The notes under the pieces: model-generated
Database searches by the model: none
Told to the model about the DNA's origin: nothing
The model's input: the letters and a program-made list of their open reading frames with translations, nothing else
Program-made: the position numbers and the translations under genes
Part shown: positions 28,025 through 41,770 of the stretch, piece by piece
Layout of the letters: each line of letters opens with the position of its first letter
How positions within the stretch are numbered: position 1 is the first letter of the stretch
NCBI RefSeq assembly: GCF_001898325.1
Contig: NZ_MKTR01000017.1
Coordinates: forward strand, 1 to 64,000
Reading direction: 5' to 3'
From: Microbacterium sp. 67-17
GTDB lineage: Bacteria; Actinomycetota; Actinomycetes; Actinomycetales; Microbacteriaceae
Length of the DNA stretch: 64,000 bases

Positions 28025-29403
28025 GCGGCGCACCGTCGGCCCGCCGAGTCGCCTTCGACACGCTGCGTGCGGTCCACGACGCCGACGCGTACGCGAACCT
28101 CGTCCTGCCGACAGCCATCGCCCGGGCACGACTGAGCCCGGCAGATGCCGCGCTCGCGACGGAGCTGACATACGGGACCCTGCGGCAACAGGGAACCTGG
28201 GATGCTGTCATCGCTGTCGCTGCCAACCGGCCGGCCGAGAGCGTCGACCCGCCAGTCCTGGACATCCTGCGGCTCGGGGTGCATCAACTCTTGGCCACGA
28301 GGGTCCCGCCGCACGCGGCAGTCAACGAGTCGGTTGCTCTTGCGCGTTCCAGTGCGGGGGAGCGCGCTGTCGGTTTCGTCAATGCTGTGCTGCGCAGAAT
28401 CGGCGAAGCGGATGCCGCGACCTGGATCTCCCGCGCCGAAGAGGCTGCACGCTCCGACGACGAGCGCCTCTCGGTGCGCACCTCCCACCCGGTGTGGGTT
28501 ATCCGGGCTCTCCGGCGCGCTCTCGACGACGAAGGGCGCGCGGGCGAACTGCTCGATCTTCTCGTGGCCGACAACGACTCGCCCGGCGTCACGATGACGG
28601 CTCTCCCGGGGCTTGCCACCGTTCCTGAAGAGTCGGAGCCGACATCCTTCTCGCCCTATGGGTTCCGAGCACCGGCCGGGGATCCCGGCAGGCTCGTGGC
28701 AGCCTCGAACGGGGCGCTGCGCGTCCAGGACGAGGGATCCCAGCTCGCAGCCCTCGCCCTGTCGGAGGTCGACACGGTGCGATCCGGGGAGCGCTGGCTC
28801 GACCTGTGCGCGGGCCCGGGCGGAAAGACCGCGCTGCTGGCTGCCCGCGTGCTGCAGGCGCGGGAGGCGGGGACCCCGGTCGACCTGGAGGCGAACGAAG
28901 TCTCGTCCACGCGCGCCGGGTTGGTTCGTCGATCCCTCGAGCCGATCCCGTTCGAGGTTGTCGTCTCTGAGGAAGACGGCAGGGAAAGGGCAGGCGCCGA
29001 CGCGTACGACCGGATCCTCGTCGACGCGCCCTGCACGGGCTTGGGTGCCTTGCGCCGCCGACCAGAGTCGCGCTGGCGCAAGTCCCCGCAGGATGTCGCA
29101 CCGCTGGCCGACCTGCAGCGCGAACTGCTCTCTGCCGCGGTGACCGGGCTCCGGCCGGGCGGTGTCGTCGCTTATGTGACGTGCTCGCCGCACCTCGTCG
29201 AGACCCGCGATGTGGTGGCGGCGGTGCTGGATCAGCACCGAGACAAGCTGGACGAGCTGGACGCGCGAGACGTACTGCGCCGGGTGTCGCGGAGCACGCT
29301 GGACCTGGCGAGCCCGACGGGCGGCGGGGGGCGAGCGCAGTTGTGGCCCCACCGGCACGGCACCGATGCGATGTCGATCACGCTCCTGCGACGGCGCAGC
29401 TGA
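28021..29403 (+). CDS. rsmB: 16S rRNA (cytosine-967-C5)-methyltransferase
   Basis: Methylates 16S rRNA with SAM. The 460-residue protein has an N-terminal NusB-like RNA-binding domain (about 1-140) and a C-terminal Rossmann methyltransferase with LDLCAGPGGKTALLAA, the PC motif VDAPCTGLGALRRRPE and the second catalytic cysteine in YVTCSPH. It is the last gene of the metK-priA-fmt-rsmB run. Confidence 0.95.
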   Translation: MSGAPSARRVAFDTLRAVHDADAYANLVLPTAIARARLSPADAALATELTYGTLRQQGTWDAVIAVAANRPAESVDPPVLDILRLGVHQLLATRVPPHAAVNESVALARSSAGERAVGFVNAVLRRIGEADAATWISRAEEAARSDDERLSVRTSHPVWVIRALRRALDDEGRAGELLDLLVADNDSPGVTMTALPGLATVPEESEPTSFSPYGFRAPAGDPGRLVAASNGALRVQDEGSQLAALALSEVDTVRSGERWLDLCAGPGGKTALLAARVLQAREAGTPVDLEANEVSSTRAGLVRRSLEPIPFEVVVSEEDGRERAGADAYDRILVDAPCTGLGALRRRPESRWRKSPQDVAPLADLQRELLSAAVTGLRPGGVVAYVTCSPHLVETRDVVAAVLDQHRDKLDELDARDVLRRVSRSTLDLASPTGGGGRAQLWPHRHGTDAMSITLLRRRS

Positions 29404-29417
29404 CAGGCACACTCGCC

Positions 29418-29423
29418 CATAAT
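29418..29423 (+). promoter_or_regulatory. -10 box CATAAT, leaderless promoter of rpe
   Basis: CATAAT is followed by 6 nt and the GTG at 29430. The spacing supports transcription starting at the start codon. Confidence 0.5.
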
Positions 29424-29429
29424 GGACGG

Positions 29430-30125
29430 GTGAGTTCCCCCGACGCCGCGACGCATGATCTTGCGGTGCGCATCAATCCCAGCATCCTTGCCGCCGACTT
29501 CGTCAACATGCAGGCGGAGCTGCAGCGCATCGCCGCCGCCGACTTCGTCCACGTCGACGTCATGGACAACCATTTCGTTCCGAACCTCACGTTCGGACCA
29601 CAGATGGTTGAGAGGATCCACGCGACGTCTCCCGTGCCGCTGGATGTTCACCTCATGATCGACGATGTGGACCGCTGGGCCCCGGGCTACGCCGAGATCG
29701 GCGCGGCTTCCGTGACCTTCCACACGGAGGCCACGTCAGAGCCGGTGGCTCTCGCCCGGCGGTTGCGCTCTCTCGGCGCACGCGCCGGAATCGCGCTCAA
29801 GCCGGCTACGCCGGTCGAGCCGCTCTTCGATGTTCTCGACGAGTTCGACCAGATCCTCGTGATGACCGTCGAACCGGGGTTTGGCGGTCAGTCGTTCATG
29901 GCCGACATGATGCCGAAGCTCCGCCTGCTCGCCGACGAATGCCACCGGCGCGGCTCTGCGGTCTGGCTGCAAGTGGACGGCGGCATCTCGCCGTCCACGA
30001 TCGAGCAGGCTGCCGCAGCAGGTGCCGATACGTTCGTCGCCGGATCAGCCGTGTTCGGGGCAGATGACCCGGAAGCCGCGATCGTGAGCCTGCGCTCCCG
30101 CGGGGCCCACGCTCATCGGCACTGA
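29430..30125 (+). CDS. rpe: Ribulose-phosphate 3-epimerase
   Basis: Interconverts ribulose-5-phosphate and xylulose-5-phosphate in the pentose phosphate pathway. It has 231 residues. Motifs: [28 protein letters not shown] with the metal-ligand His/Asp residues, [18 protein letters not shown] and VDGGIS. The GTG at 29430 is preferred because a -10 box lies 6 nt before it; the alternative GTG at 29466 (giving MRINPSIL) has no ribosome site. The choice affects 12 residues only. Confidence 0.95.
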   Translation: MSSPDAATHDLAVRINPSILAADFVNMQAELQRIAAADFVHVDVMDNHFVPNLTFGPQMVERIHATSPVPLDVHLMIDDVDRWAPGYAEIGAASVTFHTEATSEPVALARRLRSLGARAGIALKPATPVEPLFDVLDEFDQILVMTVEPGFGGQSFMADMMPKLRLLADECHRRGSAVWLQVDGGISPSTIEQAAAAGADTFVAGSAVFGADDPEAAIVSLRSRGAHAHRH

Positions 30126-30147
30126 CCGGGCTACCCGCGCGGTTCGC

Positions 30148-30153
30148 TACCCT
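30148..30153 (+). promoter_or_regulatory. -10 box TACCCT, leaderless promoter of hisE
   Basis: TACCCT, then 6 nt, then the GTG of hisE at 30160. No ribosome site is visible. Confidence 0.5.
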
Positions 30154-30159
30154 GGCATA

Positions 30160-30423
30160 GTGAAGTCGTTCGAGGAGCTGTTCGCCGAGTTGACGGTGAA
30201 GGCGCAGACCCGTCCCGAGGGGTCGGGGACCGTCGCCGAGCTCGATGCAGGCATCCACACGATCGGCAAGAAGATCGTCGAAGAGGCCGCCGAGGTGTGG
30301 ATGGCCGCCGAGTACGAGTCGGATGAGGCCGCAGCCGAAGAAATCTCGCAATTGCTGTATCACCTGCAGGTGCTGATGCTGGCGAAGGGGATCTCGCTCG
30401 AGGACGTGTACCGACATCTCTGA
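30160..30423 (+). CDS. hisE: Phosphoribosyl-ATP pyrophosphatase
   Basis: Hydrolyses PR-ATP to PR-AMP, step 2 of histidine synthesis. The 87-residue MazG-like protein carries [16 protein letters not shown] and the second acidic helix [19 protein letters not shown]. It is separate from hisI here. It has a leaderless promoter and leads hisG by 37 bp, so it starts a hisE-hisG-hisF-hisI unit. The other his genes are not in the window. Confidence 0.95.
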   Translation: MKSFEELFAELTVKAQTRPEGSGTVAELDAGIHTIGKKIVEEAAEVWMAAEYESDEAAAEEISQLLYHLQVLMLAKGISLEDVYRHL

Positions 30424-30460
30424 ACCCGTCGCCTCTTCCGCTTCGACCCGAAAGACCCCC

Positions 30461-31300
30461 ATGCTCCGAATCGCCGTGCCCAACAAGGGTTCGCTGGCCG
30501 AGACATCGGCCGCCATGCTCACCGAAGCTGGATACACCGGCAGGCGTGATCCGAAGGATCTCCACGTCATTGATCCCGCCAACGAGGTCGAGTTCTTCTA
30601 TCTGCGTCCGCGCGACATCGCGACCTACGTCGGATCCGGGGCCCTGGATGTCGGCATCACCGGTCGGGATCTTCTTCTGGATGCCCGGATGCCGGCGCGC
30701 GAGATCGAATCCCTGGGATTCGCGGACTCGACGTTCCGGTTCGCGGGGCCTCCCGGACGCTTCACCGACCTCGCTGACCTCGAGGGAATGCGCGTCGCCA
30801 CCGCCTACCCCGGTCTCGTGGACTCGTTCCTCGATGAACGGGGGATCGCGGTCGATCTCGTTCCGTTGGACGGTGCTGTCGAGTCGGCGGTGCGGTTGGG
30901 CGTGGCGGATGCCGTCGCCGATGTCGTCTCGACGGGCACGACACTCAAGCAGGCGGGGCTCGAGATCTTCGGCCCCGTGCTCCTGGAGTCGGAAGCCGTC
31001 CTCATCGGAGGGCCACGGGAGGTCGAGGGGACCGAAACGCTCCTGCGGCGGCTCCGCGGTGTGATGGTTGCCCGCCGGTACGTTCTCATCGACTACGACC
31101 TGCCGGCAGACCTCGTCGACCGAGCAGTGGACATCGCGCCCGGCATCGAGTCGCCGACGATCTCGCCACTACGGGACCCGTCGTGGGTGGCAGTGCGCGT
31201 CATGAGTCCGCGCAAGGGCGTCAATCAGGTGATGGACGCCCTGTACGGCATCGGTGCTCGCGCCATCCTGGTAACCGAGATTCACGCGGCGAGGCTCTAG
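30461..31300 (+). CDS. hisG: ATP phosphoribosyltransferase (long form)
   Basis: The committed step of histidine synthesis, joining PRPP and ATP. At 279 residues it is the long, self-regulated form. It starts [12 protein letters not shown], has [12 protein letters not shown] and the PRPP loop [16 protein letters not shown], and ends with the ACT-like histidine-binding domain (about 205-279, including [23 protein letters not shown]). It is adjacent to hisF with no gap. Confidence 0.97.
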   Translation: MLRIAVPNKGSLAETSAAMLTEAGYTGRRDPKDLHVIDPANEVEFFYLRPRDIATYVGSGALDVGITGRDLLLDARMPAREIESLGFADSTFRFAGPPGRFTDLADLEGMRVATAYPGLVDSFLDERGIAVDLVPLDGAVESAVRLGVADAVADVVSTGTTLKQAGLEIFGPVLLESEAVLIGGPREVEGTETLLRRLRGVMVARRYVLIDYDLPADLVDRAVDIAPGIESPTISPLRDPSWVAVRVMSPRKGVNQVMDALYGIGARAILVTEIHAARL

Positions 31301-32065
31301 ATGGCTGTTGCGACGCGCGTCATCCCGTGCCTCGACGTCGCCGCCGGGCGCGTGGTGAAGGGCGTCAACTTCCTGAACCTTCGCGACATGGGCGACCCTG
31401 TGGAGTTGGCGGCTGCGTACTTCCGCCAGGGCGCTGATGAGATCACGTTCCTCGATGTCACCGCGACTGTCGACGAGCGTGCAACGACATACGACGTGGT
31501 CCAGCGCACGGCAGAGGAGGTCTTCATCCCGCTCACCGTCGGGGGAGGGGTGCGTTCGGCAGACGATGTCGCTCGGCTGCTCGGGGTCGGCGCCGACAAG
31601 GTGGGGGTGAACTCGGCAGCGATCGCCCGGCCCGGACTCGTGGATGAGATCGCCGACCGCTTCGGAGCCCAGGTGCTCGTACTGTCCCTGGATGTGAAGC
31701 GCTCAGACGCCGTCGACTCGGGGTTCGTCGTCACGACCCACGGTGGGCGAACCGAGACGACTCTCGATGCGCTCACGTGGGCTCGCGAGGCCATCGATCG
31801 CGGCGCAGGCGAGCTCCTGGTCAACTCGATCGATGCTGATGGCACACGGGAGGGTTTCGATCTCGAGCTCGTCTCGCTGATGCGCGAGATCTCGTCAGTA
31901 CCGGTGATCGCCTCCGGCGGCGCGGGATCGGTCGAGCATTTCGCACCGGCCGTGCACGCCGGAGCAGATGCGGTGCTGGCGGCCAGCGTCTTCCACACCG
32001 GTCAGCTCACCGTCGGTGACGTGAAGTCAGCGCTGGCAGCCGAGAACGTGGAGGTGCGAGCGTGA
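31301..32065 (+). CDS. hisF: Imidazole glycerol phosphate synthase cyclase subunit
   Basis: The TIM-barrel cyclase that uses ammonia from HisH to make IGP and AICAR. It has 254 residues with catalytic aspartates in [17 protein letters not shown] and LDVKRSD, and phosphate sites GGGVRS and ASGGAGS. The ATG is the base after the hisG stop. hisH is elsewhere. hisI overlaps its end by 4 nt. Confidence 0.97.
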   Translation: MAVATRVIPCLDVAAGRVVKGVNFLNLRDMGDPVELAAAYFRQGADEITFLDVTATVDERATTYDVVQRTAEEVFIPLTVGGGVRSADDVARLLGVGADKVGVNSAAIARPGLVDEIADRFGAQVLVLSLDVKRSDAVDSGFVVTTHGGRTETTLDALTWAREAIDRGAGELLVNSIDADGTREGFDLELVSLMREISSVPVIASGGAGSVEHFAPAVHAGADAVLAASVFHTGQLTVGDVKSALAAENVEVRA

Positions 32066-32421
32066 CCGATCTCGAGGAGCGCATCGCGGCAGTCGCCTTC
32101 AATGCCGACGGTCTTGCGCCGGCCATCATCCAGCAGTGGGATACCGGCGAGGTGCTCATGCTCGGCTGGATGGATGCCGAAGCGCTCAGACGCACGCTCA
32201 CGACCGGGCGCGTGACCTTCTGGTCTCGCTCGCGCCAGGAGTACTGGCGTAAGGGCGACACATCCGGACACGTGCAGTACGTACGCGGCGCGAAACTCGA
32301 CTGCGACGGCGACGCGCTCCTGATCGAGGTCGAACAGATCGGTGCCGCCTGCCACACCGGAACGCGCAGCTGCTTCGACACGACCGACCTGCAGCCCGCC
32401 GTCACCCACGGGGACGCATGA
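32062..32421 (+). CDS. hisI: Phosphoribosyl-AMP cyclohydrolase
   Basis: Opens the adenine ring of PR-AMP, step 3. The 119 residues contain the zinc and substrate motifs [32 protein letters not shown] and CHTGTRSCF. It overlaps hisF and the next membrane protein by 4 nt each. In many relatives trpE follows directly; here it is absent. Confidence 0.97.
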   Translation: MTDLEERIAAVAFNADGLAPAIIQQWDTGEVLMLGWMDAEALRRTLTTGRVTFWSRSRQEYWRKGDTSGHVQYVRGAKLDCDGDALLIEVEQIGAACHTGTRSCFDTTDLQPAVTHGDA

Positions 32422-33005
32422 TCGCGCGGGCTCGGCTCATCGGCGTTGTCGGGTTGCTGATCGCGGGAGCGACGGGCCTCATCTCCTCGACTCAGACATG
32501 GCTGCTCGTGTCATTGAGCGATGGAGCCGCGGAACCGCTCGCCGTAGCCGGCGCATCTGCCGTGGTGCTCCTCGCGCCGCTGAGCCTGACGGCGCTCGCC
32601 CTCGGAGCTGCTCTGTCCATCGTCGGGCGGATCCTGCGTCCCGTATTCGGCGTGATCGGCGCCGTACTCGGGATAGCACTGGCAATCCTGACTGCGCCAA
32701 TCGCCATCCAGGCACCGGTGAGTGCCGTCTCGGCAGAGGTGGCGGCCGTGACCGGCATCCGCGGTGAGAGTGCGATCGCGGAGCTTGTGGCAGGGATCAC
32801 TGCCACGACCTGGCCCGCCATCACCCTCGTCGCGGCCGTCCTCATGGCAGCCGCGGGGATCTGGGTTCTCGCAACCGCGCGCCTCTGGCCCGAGGGCGGA
32901 CGGCGGTACCAGTCAGAACGCGCCGAGCGACGCCGGAGCGGCGGGCCCCTCGATGCGATCGACTCGTGGGATGACCTCTCCCGTGGCGGGGACCCGACCA
33001 CCTGA
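32418..33005 (+). CDS. Tryptophan-biosynthesis-associated membrane protein
   Basis: A 195-residue integral membrane protein with about four hydrophobic segments (near 4-22, 44-68, 72-95 and 127-149) and an [16 protein letters not shown] basic C-terminal tail. Size, topology and position before trpC match the actinobacterial Trp-associated membrane protein family (TIGR02234-like). Its molecular function is unknown; the only evidence for a tryptophan role is consistent linkage to trp genes. It overlaps hisI by 4 nt, so it is co-transcribed with the his genes. Confidence 0.82.
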   Translation: MIARARLIGVVGLLIAGATGLISSTQTWLLVSLSDGAAEPLAVAGASAVVLLAPLSLTALALGAALSIVGRILRPVFGVIGAVLGIALAILTAPIAIQAPVSAVSAEVAAVTGIRGESAIAELVAGITATTWPAITLVAAVLMAAAGIWVLATARLWPEGGRRYQSERAERRRSGGPLDAIDSWDDLSRGGDPTT

Positions 33006-33009
33006 CCGC

Positions 33010-33015
33010 TAGACT
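33010..33015 (+). promoter_or_regulatory. -10 box TAGACT before the HGxxPAAW gene and trpCBA
   Basis: TAGACT would start transcription near 33022 and leave a short leader with the strong ribosome site GGAGGAT (33037-33043). It may provide a separate promoter for the trp genes. Confidence 0.5.
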
Positions 33016-33047
33016 GACCACAGCCCGCGCACTACCGGAGGATATCC

Positions 33048-33278
33048 ATGAGCAACCCCATCGGCGACCCCGGCCACGGACACTCGCCGGCGGCCTGGAC
33101 GGCTGTCGTCATCATGCTCGCTGCCATCGCCCTGGGTACAGTGGCGTTCTTCCTCGAGATCGTCTGGCTGGTGTGGGCGTCGGTTGTCCTCGTCGTGGTG
33201 GGGGCGCTCGTCGGCTGGATCATGGCGAAGGTCGGCTACGGCGTAGGCGGCTCCAGGTACACCGCGAAAGAGCATTGA
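33048..33278 (+). CDS. HGxxPAAW-motif small membrane protein
   Basis: A 76-residue protein with the signature H-G-H-S-P-A-A-W at about residues 10-17 and two transmembrane helices (about 20-40 and 44-64), ending in GGSRYTAKEH. This family (DUF6704-like) is restricted to Actinobacteria and is found beside trpC. The conserved His and Trp at the membrane entry suggest a binding or assembly role, but none is established. It is 2 bp upstream of trpC. Confidence 0.85.
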   Translation: MSNPIGDPGHGHSPAAWTAVVIMLAAIALGTVAFFLEIVWLVWASVVLVVVGALVGWIMAKVGYGVGGSRYTAKEH

Positions 33279-33280
33279 GC

Positions 33281-34057
33281 ATGCTCGCCGACCTCACGGC
33301 CGGCGCTCTCGAGGACGCCCGGACGCGCGAAGCCGTGCGACCGCTCGCGGATGTCGAACGCGCCGCGCTTGCCCGCCCCGCTGCACTCCCGGCGCTGGCG
33401 CACCTTGCACCCGCAGAGCGTGTGCGCATCATCGCCGAGGTGAAGCGCGCAAGCCCCTCACGCGGTGATCTCGCCGACATCCCCGACCCGGCTCACCTCG
33501 CGTCGCTCTACGAGCGCGGCGGCGCGTCTGCCATCTCGGTCCTCACGGAGCAACGTCGGTTCAAGGGGAGTCTCGCCGATCTCGAGTCAGTCCGCGCCGC
33601 GGTATCTCTGCCGGTGCTGCGGAAGGACTTCGTATCCACCGAGTACCAGGTCTTCGAAGCCCGCGCCGCGGGTGCCGACATCGTTCTACTCATTGTCGCG
33701 GCCCTCGATCAGCCGGTGCTCGAGCGCCTGTTGCATCTGATCGAACAGCTCGGGATGACAGCCCTTGTCGAGACTCACTCACTCGAGGAGCTTCATCGTG
33801 CCGCCGACATCGGTGCGCGCCTGGTCGGTGTCAACGCACGAGACCTCTCCACGTTTCAACTCGACCGAGATCTGTTCGGGCGCCTGCGCGACTCGATCCC
33901 CGCTGATGCCATCGCCGTCGCGGAGTCGGCAGTACTGGCGCCGGCCGATGTCGCGCACTACCGGGCCGCCGGCGCGGATGTCGTGCTCATCGGCGAGGCG
34001 TTGGTGACCGGAGACCCCGTCGCGACCCTCACGACGTTCCTGGAGGCAGGATCATGA
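33281..34057 (+). CDS. trpC: Indole-3-glycerol phosphate synthase
   Basis: Closes the pyrrole ring to give indole-3-glycerol phosphate. It has 258 residues. Catalytic Lys and Glu occur in [18 protein letters not shown] and [11 protein letters not shown], with [10 protein letters not shown] and AVAESAV completing the barrel. The ATG at 33281 follows the HGxxPAAW stop by two bases. It overlaps trpB by 4 nt. Confidence 0.97.
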   Translation: MLADLTAGALEDARTREAVRPLADVERAALARPAALPALAHLAPAERVRIIAEVKRASPSRGDLADIPDPAHLASLYERGGASAISVLTEQRRFKGSLADLESVRAAVSLPVLRKDFVSTEYQVFEARAAGADIVLLIVAALDQPVLERLLHLIEQLGMTALVETHSLEELHRAADIGARLVGVNARDLSTFQLDRDLFGRLRDSIPADAIAVAESAVLAPADVAHYRAAGADVVLIGEALVTGDPVATLTTFLEAGS

Positions 34058-35268
34058 CCACGAGCCTGCGCGAACAGCGCGGTCCCTTCTTCGGCGATTT
34101 CGGCGGACGTTTCATGCCCGAGTCGCTTATCGCCGCGATCGACGAGCTCACTGCCGAGTACGAAGCCGCTCGCATCGATCCGGCGTTCCACGCGGAGTTC
34201 GTCCGGCTGCTGAACTCGTACGCAGGCAGACCCTCGGCGCTCACCGAGGTGCCTCGGTTTGCCGAGCACACCGGGGTCGGCCGCGTCTTTCTCAAGCGCG
34301 AGGACCTGAACCACACCGGGTCCCACAAGATCAACAACGTGCTCGGACAGGCTCTGCTCACGCAGCGGCTGGGCAAGACGCGCGTCATCGCTGAGACCGG
34401 AGCCGGTCAGCACGGCGTTGCAACGGCGACGGCCGCTGCGCTGTTCGGTTTCGAGTGCACCATCTACATGGGCGAAGTCGACACGCAACGCCAGGCACTG
34501 AATGTCGCCCGTATGCGCCTGCTCGGCGCCGAGGTCATCCCGGTCACGACGGGGTCGAGGACGCTCAAGGATGCCATCAACGAGGCGTACCGCGACTGGG
34601 TAGCCAGCGTCGAGACCACCAACTACATCTTCGGAACAGCTGCCGGCCCGCACCCGTTCCCTGCGATGGTTCGCGATTTCCAGAAAGTCATCGGTGAAGA
34701 GGCGCGCGCTCAGCTTCTGGAGGAGATCGGACGGCTCCCCGATGCCGTCTTCGCCTGCGTTGGTGGCGGATCGAACGCGATCGGCATGTTCGATGCTTTC
34801 CTCGACGACGAGGGCGTCGCCCTCTACGGCGTCGAGGCGGCCGGCGATGGCGTCGACACGCCCCGGCACGCGGCATCCATCGAGCGAGGCACGCCGGGCA
34901 TCTTGCACGGCGCCAAGACCTACGTTCTGCAGGACGAGGACGGCCAGACCGTCGAGTCACACTCGATCTCTGCGGGCCTGGATTATCCCGGAGTAGGGCC
35001 CGAACACGCCTGGCTTGCCGACATCGGTCGCGCGCACTACATCCCTGCCACCGACACCGAGGCGATGGAGGCCCTGCGCCTGCTGTCGCGCACGGAGGGC
35101 ATCATCCCGGCTATCGAGTCCGCCCATGCACTGGCTGGAGCCCTGCGCATCGGACGCGAGCTCGGACCGGATGCCGTTGTTGCGATCTCACTGTCAGGTC
35201 GCGGCGATAAGGACATGGACACAGCGGCCCGGTGGTTCGAACTCTACGACGAGGGAGCGCAGCCGTGA
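34054..35268 (+). CDS. trpB: Tryptophan synthase beta chain
   Basis: Condenses indole with serine using PLP. The 404-residue chain has the PLP lysine in [28 protein letters not shown], and the phosphate-binding [10 protein letters not shown]. The N terminus [14 protein letters not shown] is family-typical of TrpB1. It overlaps trpC and trpA by 4 nt. Confidence 0.98.
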   Translation: MTTSLREQRGPFFGDFGGRFMPESLIAAIDELTAEYEAARIDPAFHAEFVRLLNSYAGRPSALTEVPRFAEHTGVGRVFLKREDLNHTGSHKINNVLGQALLTQRLGKTRVIAETGAGQHGVATATAAALFGFECTIYMGEVDTQRQALNVARMRLLGAEVIPVTTGSRTLKDAINEAYRDWVASVETTNYIFGTAAGPHPFPAMVRDFQKVIGEEARAQLLEEIGRLPDAVFACVGGGSNAIGMFDAFLDDEGVALYGVEAAGDGVDTPRHAASIERGTPGILHGAKTYVLQDEDGQTVESHSISAGLDYPGVGPEHAWLADIGRAHYIPATDTEAMEALRLLSRTEGIIPAIESAHALAGALRIGRELGPDAVVAISLSGRGDKDMDTAARWFELYDEGAQP

Positions 35269-36050
35269 GCGCCGTCGCCGCCGCGATCGACGCGGCCCGC
35301 GATGAAGGTCGCGGCGCTCTCATCGGATACCTCCCCATCGGCTATCCCGACCTGGAGACCAGCATCGAGGCCGCCGTGACGTTGGCCGAAGCCGGCGTCG
35401 ACATCCTCGAACTCGGCCCGCCCTACTCAGACCCCGTTATGGACGGCCCGGTCATCCAGGAAGCCACCAACGCTGCGCTAGAAGCGGGCTTTCGGATGCG
35501 CGACACCTTCACCGCGGTCCGCGAGGTCGCTTCACGAACCGACATCCCCGTGCTCGTCATGACGTACTGGAACCCTGTCGTGCAGTACGGGGTTTCCCGG
35601 TACGCCGACGACCTCCGCGCAGCCGGTGGCGCCGGGCTGATCACGCCCGACATCACCCCAGACGCGGCAGCCGACTGGCTCGCCGAGAGCGCACGTACGG
35701 GCCTTGACCGGGTCTTTCTCGCCGCCCCGAGTTCGACCGACGCTCGACTCGAGATGATCGTGCGGGAAACCACCGGGTTCGTCTACACGGTCTCGACGAT
35801 GGGTATCACGGGGGAGCGGGCCCAGTTGGATGCCGCAGCCCGTGCCCTTGTCGCGCGCCTCCGCGAGCACGGCGCCGAGCGCGCGTGCGTCGGAATCGGC
35901 GTCTCCAACGCCGACCACGTGCGGAGCGTCCTCGAGTACGCAGACGGAGCGATCGTCGGGACGGCGCTCGTGCGCGCCCTGCGCGACGGGGGCCTCGACG
36001 GACTAGCTGCTGCCGCGCGCGAACTCGTCGCCGGCACCGTCCGCGAGTGA
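35265..36050 (+). CDS. trpA: Tryptophan synthase alpha chain
   Basis: Cleaves indole-3-glycerol phosphate and channels indole to TrpB. It has 261 residues. [10 protein letters not shown], the catalytic Glu and Asp in [18 protein letters not shown] (usually LGIPFSDPxADGP) and [11 protein letters not shown] are present. The GTG start overlaps the trpB stop (GTGA). It is the last of the trp genes; trpE, trpG, trpD and a trpF activity must be elsewhere. Confidence 0.96.
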   Translation: MSAVAAAIDAARDEGRGALIGYLPIGYPDLETSIEAAVTLAEAGVDILELGPPYSDPVMDGPVIQEATNAALEAGFRMRDTFTAVREVASRTDIPVLVMTYWNPVVQYGVSRYADDLRAAGGAGLITPDITPDAAADWLAESARTGLDRVFLAAPSSTDARLEMIVRETTGFVYTVSTMGITGERAQLDAAARALVARLREHGAERACVGIGVSNADHVRSVLEYADGAIVGTALVRALRDGGLDGLAAAARELVAGTVRE

Positions 36051-36067
36051 GCGCGCCCCACTCGAAC

Positions 36068-36073
36068 TAGACT
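36068..36073 (+). promoter_or_regulatory. -10 box TAGACT before lgt
   Basis: TAGACT gives a predicted start near 36080 and a leader of about 43 nt with a GAGGA ribosome site before the lgt ATG. Confidence 0.5.
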
Positions 36074-36122
36074 CACGACGTCGGCCCTCCGGCCGGCGCC
36101 CCACCAACCGAGGACGATCGAC

Positions 36123-37094
36123 ATGATCACCGCTTTCCAGAACGTCCTGACGAGCATCCCCAGTCCGAGTGTCAGCTACATCGACCTCGGGCCGCTGCGC
36201 ATCCATTTCTACGCGTTGTGCATCATCGCCGGTATCATCGTCGCGGTCCTGCTCACGAACTACCGCCTGACCAAGCGGGGTGCCGAAAACTGGATCGTCA
36301 TCGACATCGCCCTGCTGGCGGTCCCGCTCGCGATCATCGTCGCCCGGATCTACCACGTCCTGACCCACCCCGGCTTCTACTTCGGTGAAGGTGCCGACAT
36401 CTGGGCCATCTTCCGCATCTGGGAGGGCGGCATCGCCATCTACGGAGCCCTCATCGGCGGAGCGATCGGTGCGTGGCTCGGATGCCGCTGGACCGGCATC
36501 CGATTCTGGTCATTCGCCGACGCATTGGCGCCAGGTCTGATCATCGCCCAGGCCATGGGACGCCTCGGCAACTGGTTCAACCACGAGCTGTTCGGTCTTC
36601 CCACAGACCTTCCCTGGGGCCTGGAGATCGAGTCCACCAACGCGGCCTTCCCTCCGGGCCTGGCCCCCGGCACACTCTTCCACCCCACGTTCCTCTACGA
36701 GATGATCTGGAACCTCCTGGGAGCTGCCGTACTGCTGTGGGCGGGCCGTCGTTTCGCGCTGCAATGGGGCCGCCTGTTCGGCCTCTACCTCATCTGGTAC
36801 AGCGCGGGGCGCATCGTCTGGGAGTCCATCCGGATCGATCCGAGCGAGATCTTCCTCGGCATCCGCGCGAACGTGTGGGCAGCGATCTTCGGCGTCATCA
36901 TCGGCGCTGCGATCATGATCGTGCAGAAGCGCCGCCACCCCGGGCGGGAGCCCTCACCGTACGTTCCCGGTCGCGAGCGCGCCGCGAAAGGCACTGTACA
37001 ATCGCAGGACACTCCCGACTTCGTCGACGTCAGCGAACCACCGGCCCCCGAAGTCACCGCAGGCAGCGCCACAAGCACCCCTCGGCCGCAGTGA
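36123..37094 (+). CDS. lgt: Prolipoprotein diacylglyceryl transferase
   Basis: Transfers diacylglycerol from phosphatidylglycerol to the lipobox cysteine of prelipoproteins in the plasma membrane. It is a 323-residue protein with about seven membrane segments. The Lgt signature is GRLGNWFNHELFGLPT with the essential Arg/Asn/Glu; RIYHVLTHPGFYF and WEGGIAIYGALIGG precede it. The C-terminal 50 residues are a polar, Pro/Thr-rich extension. A TACAAT box at 36997-37002, inside the gene end, may serve gltB. It completes a lipoprotein route with lnt at 61.0 kb. Confidence 0.96.
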   Translation: MITAFQNVLTSIPSPSVSYIDLGPLRIHFYALCIIAGIIVAVLLTNYRLTKRGAENWIVIDIALLAVPLAIIVARIYHVLTHPGFYFGEGADIWAIFRIWEGGIAIYGALIGGAIGAWLGCRWTGIRFWSFADALAPGLIIAQAMGRLGNWFNHELFGLPTDLPWGLEIESTNAAFPPGLAPGTLFHPTFLYEMIWNLLGAAVLLWAGRRFALQWGRLFGLYLIWYSAGRIVWESIRIDPSEIFLGIRANVWAAIFGVIIGAAIMIVQKRRHPGREPSPYVPGRERAAKGTVQSQDTPDFVDVSEPPAPEVTAGSATSTPRPQ

Positions 37095-37189
37095 TCTGAT
37101 CACCGGAGCAGTACCCAGATCACCGCGTACACCACACACAGCCGGGCCGACGTCGTCCCATCTTGAGCATCAACGTGAGGACGGTAGCA

Positions 37190-41762
<4,573 letters not shown>

Positions 41763-41770
<8 letters not shown>

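Noticed and set aside
30424..30460. Histidine attenuator between hisE and hisG
   Set aside because: No His-codon run or terminator hairpin; hisE is itself leaderless.
33006..33047. trp attenuator or leader peptide
   Set aside because: The 42-bp gap has no Trp-codon run and no alternative hairpins.
37163..37189. TTG start for gltB nine codons upstream
   Set aside because: The ATG at 37190 has a better ribosome site and the propeptide length stays in the usual range.
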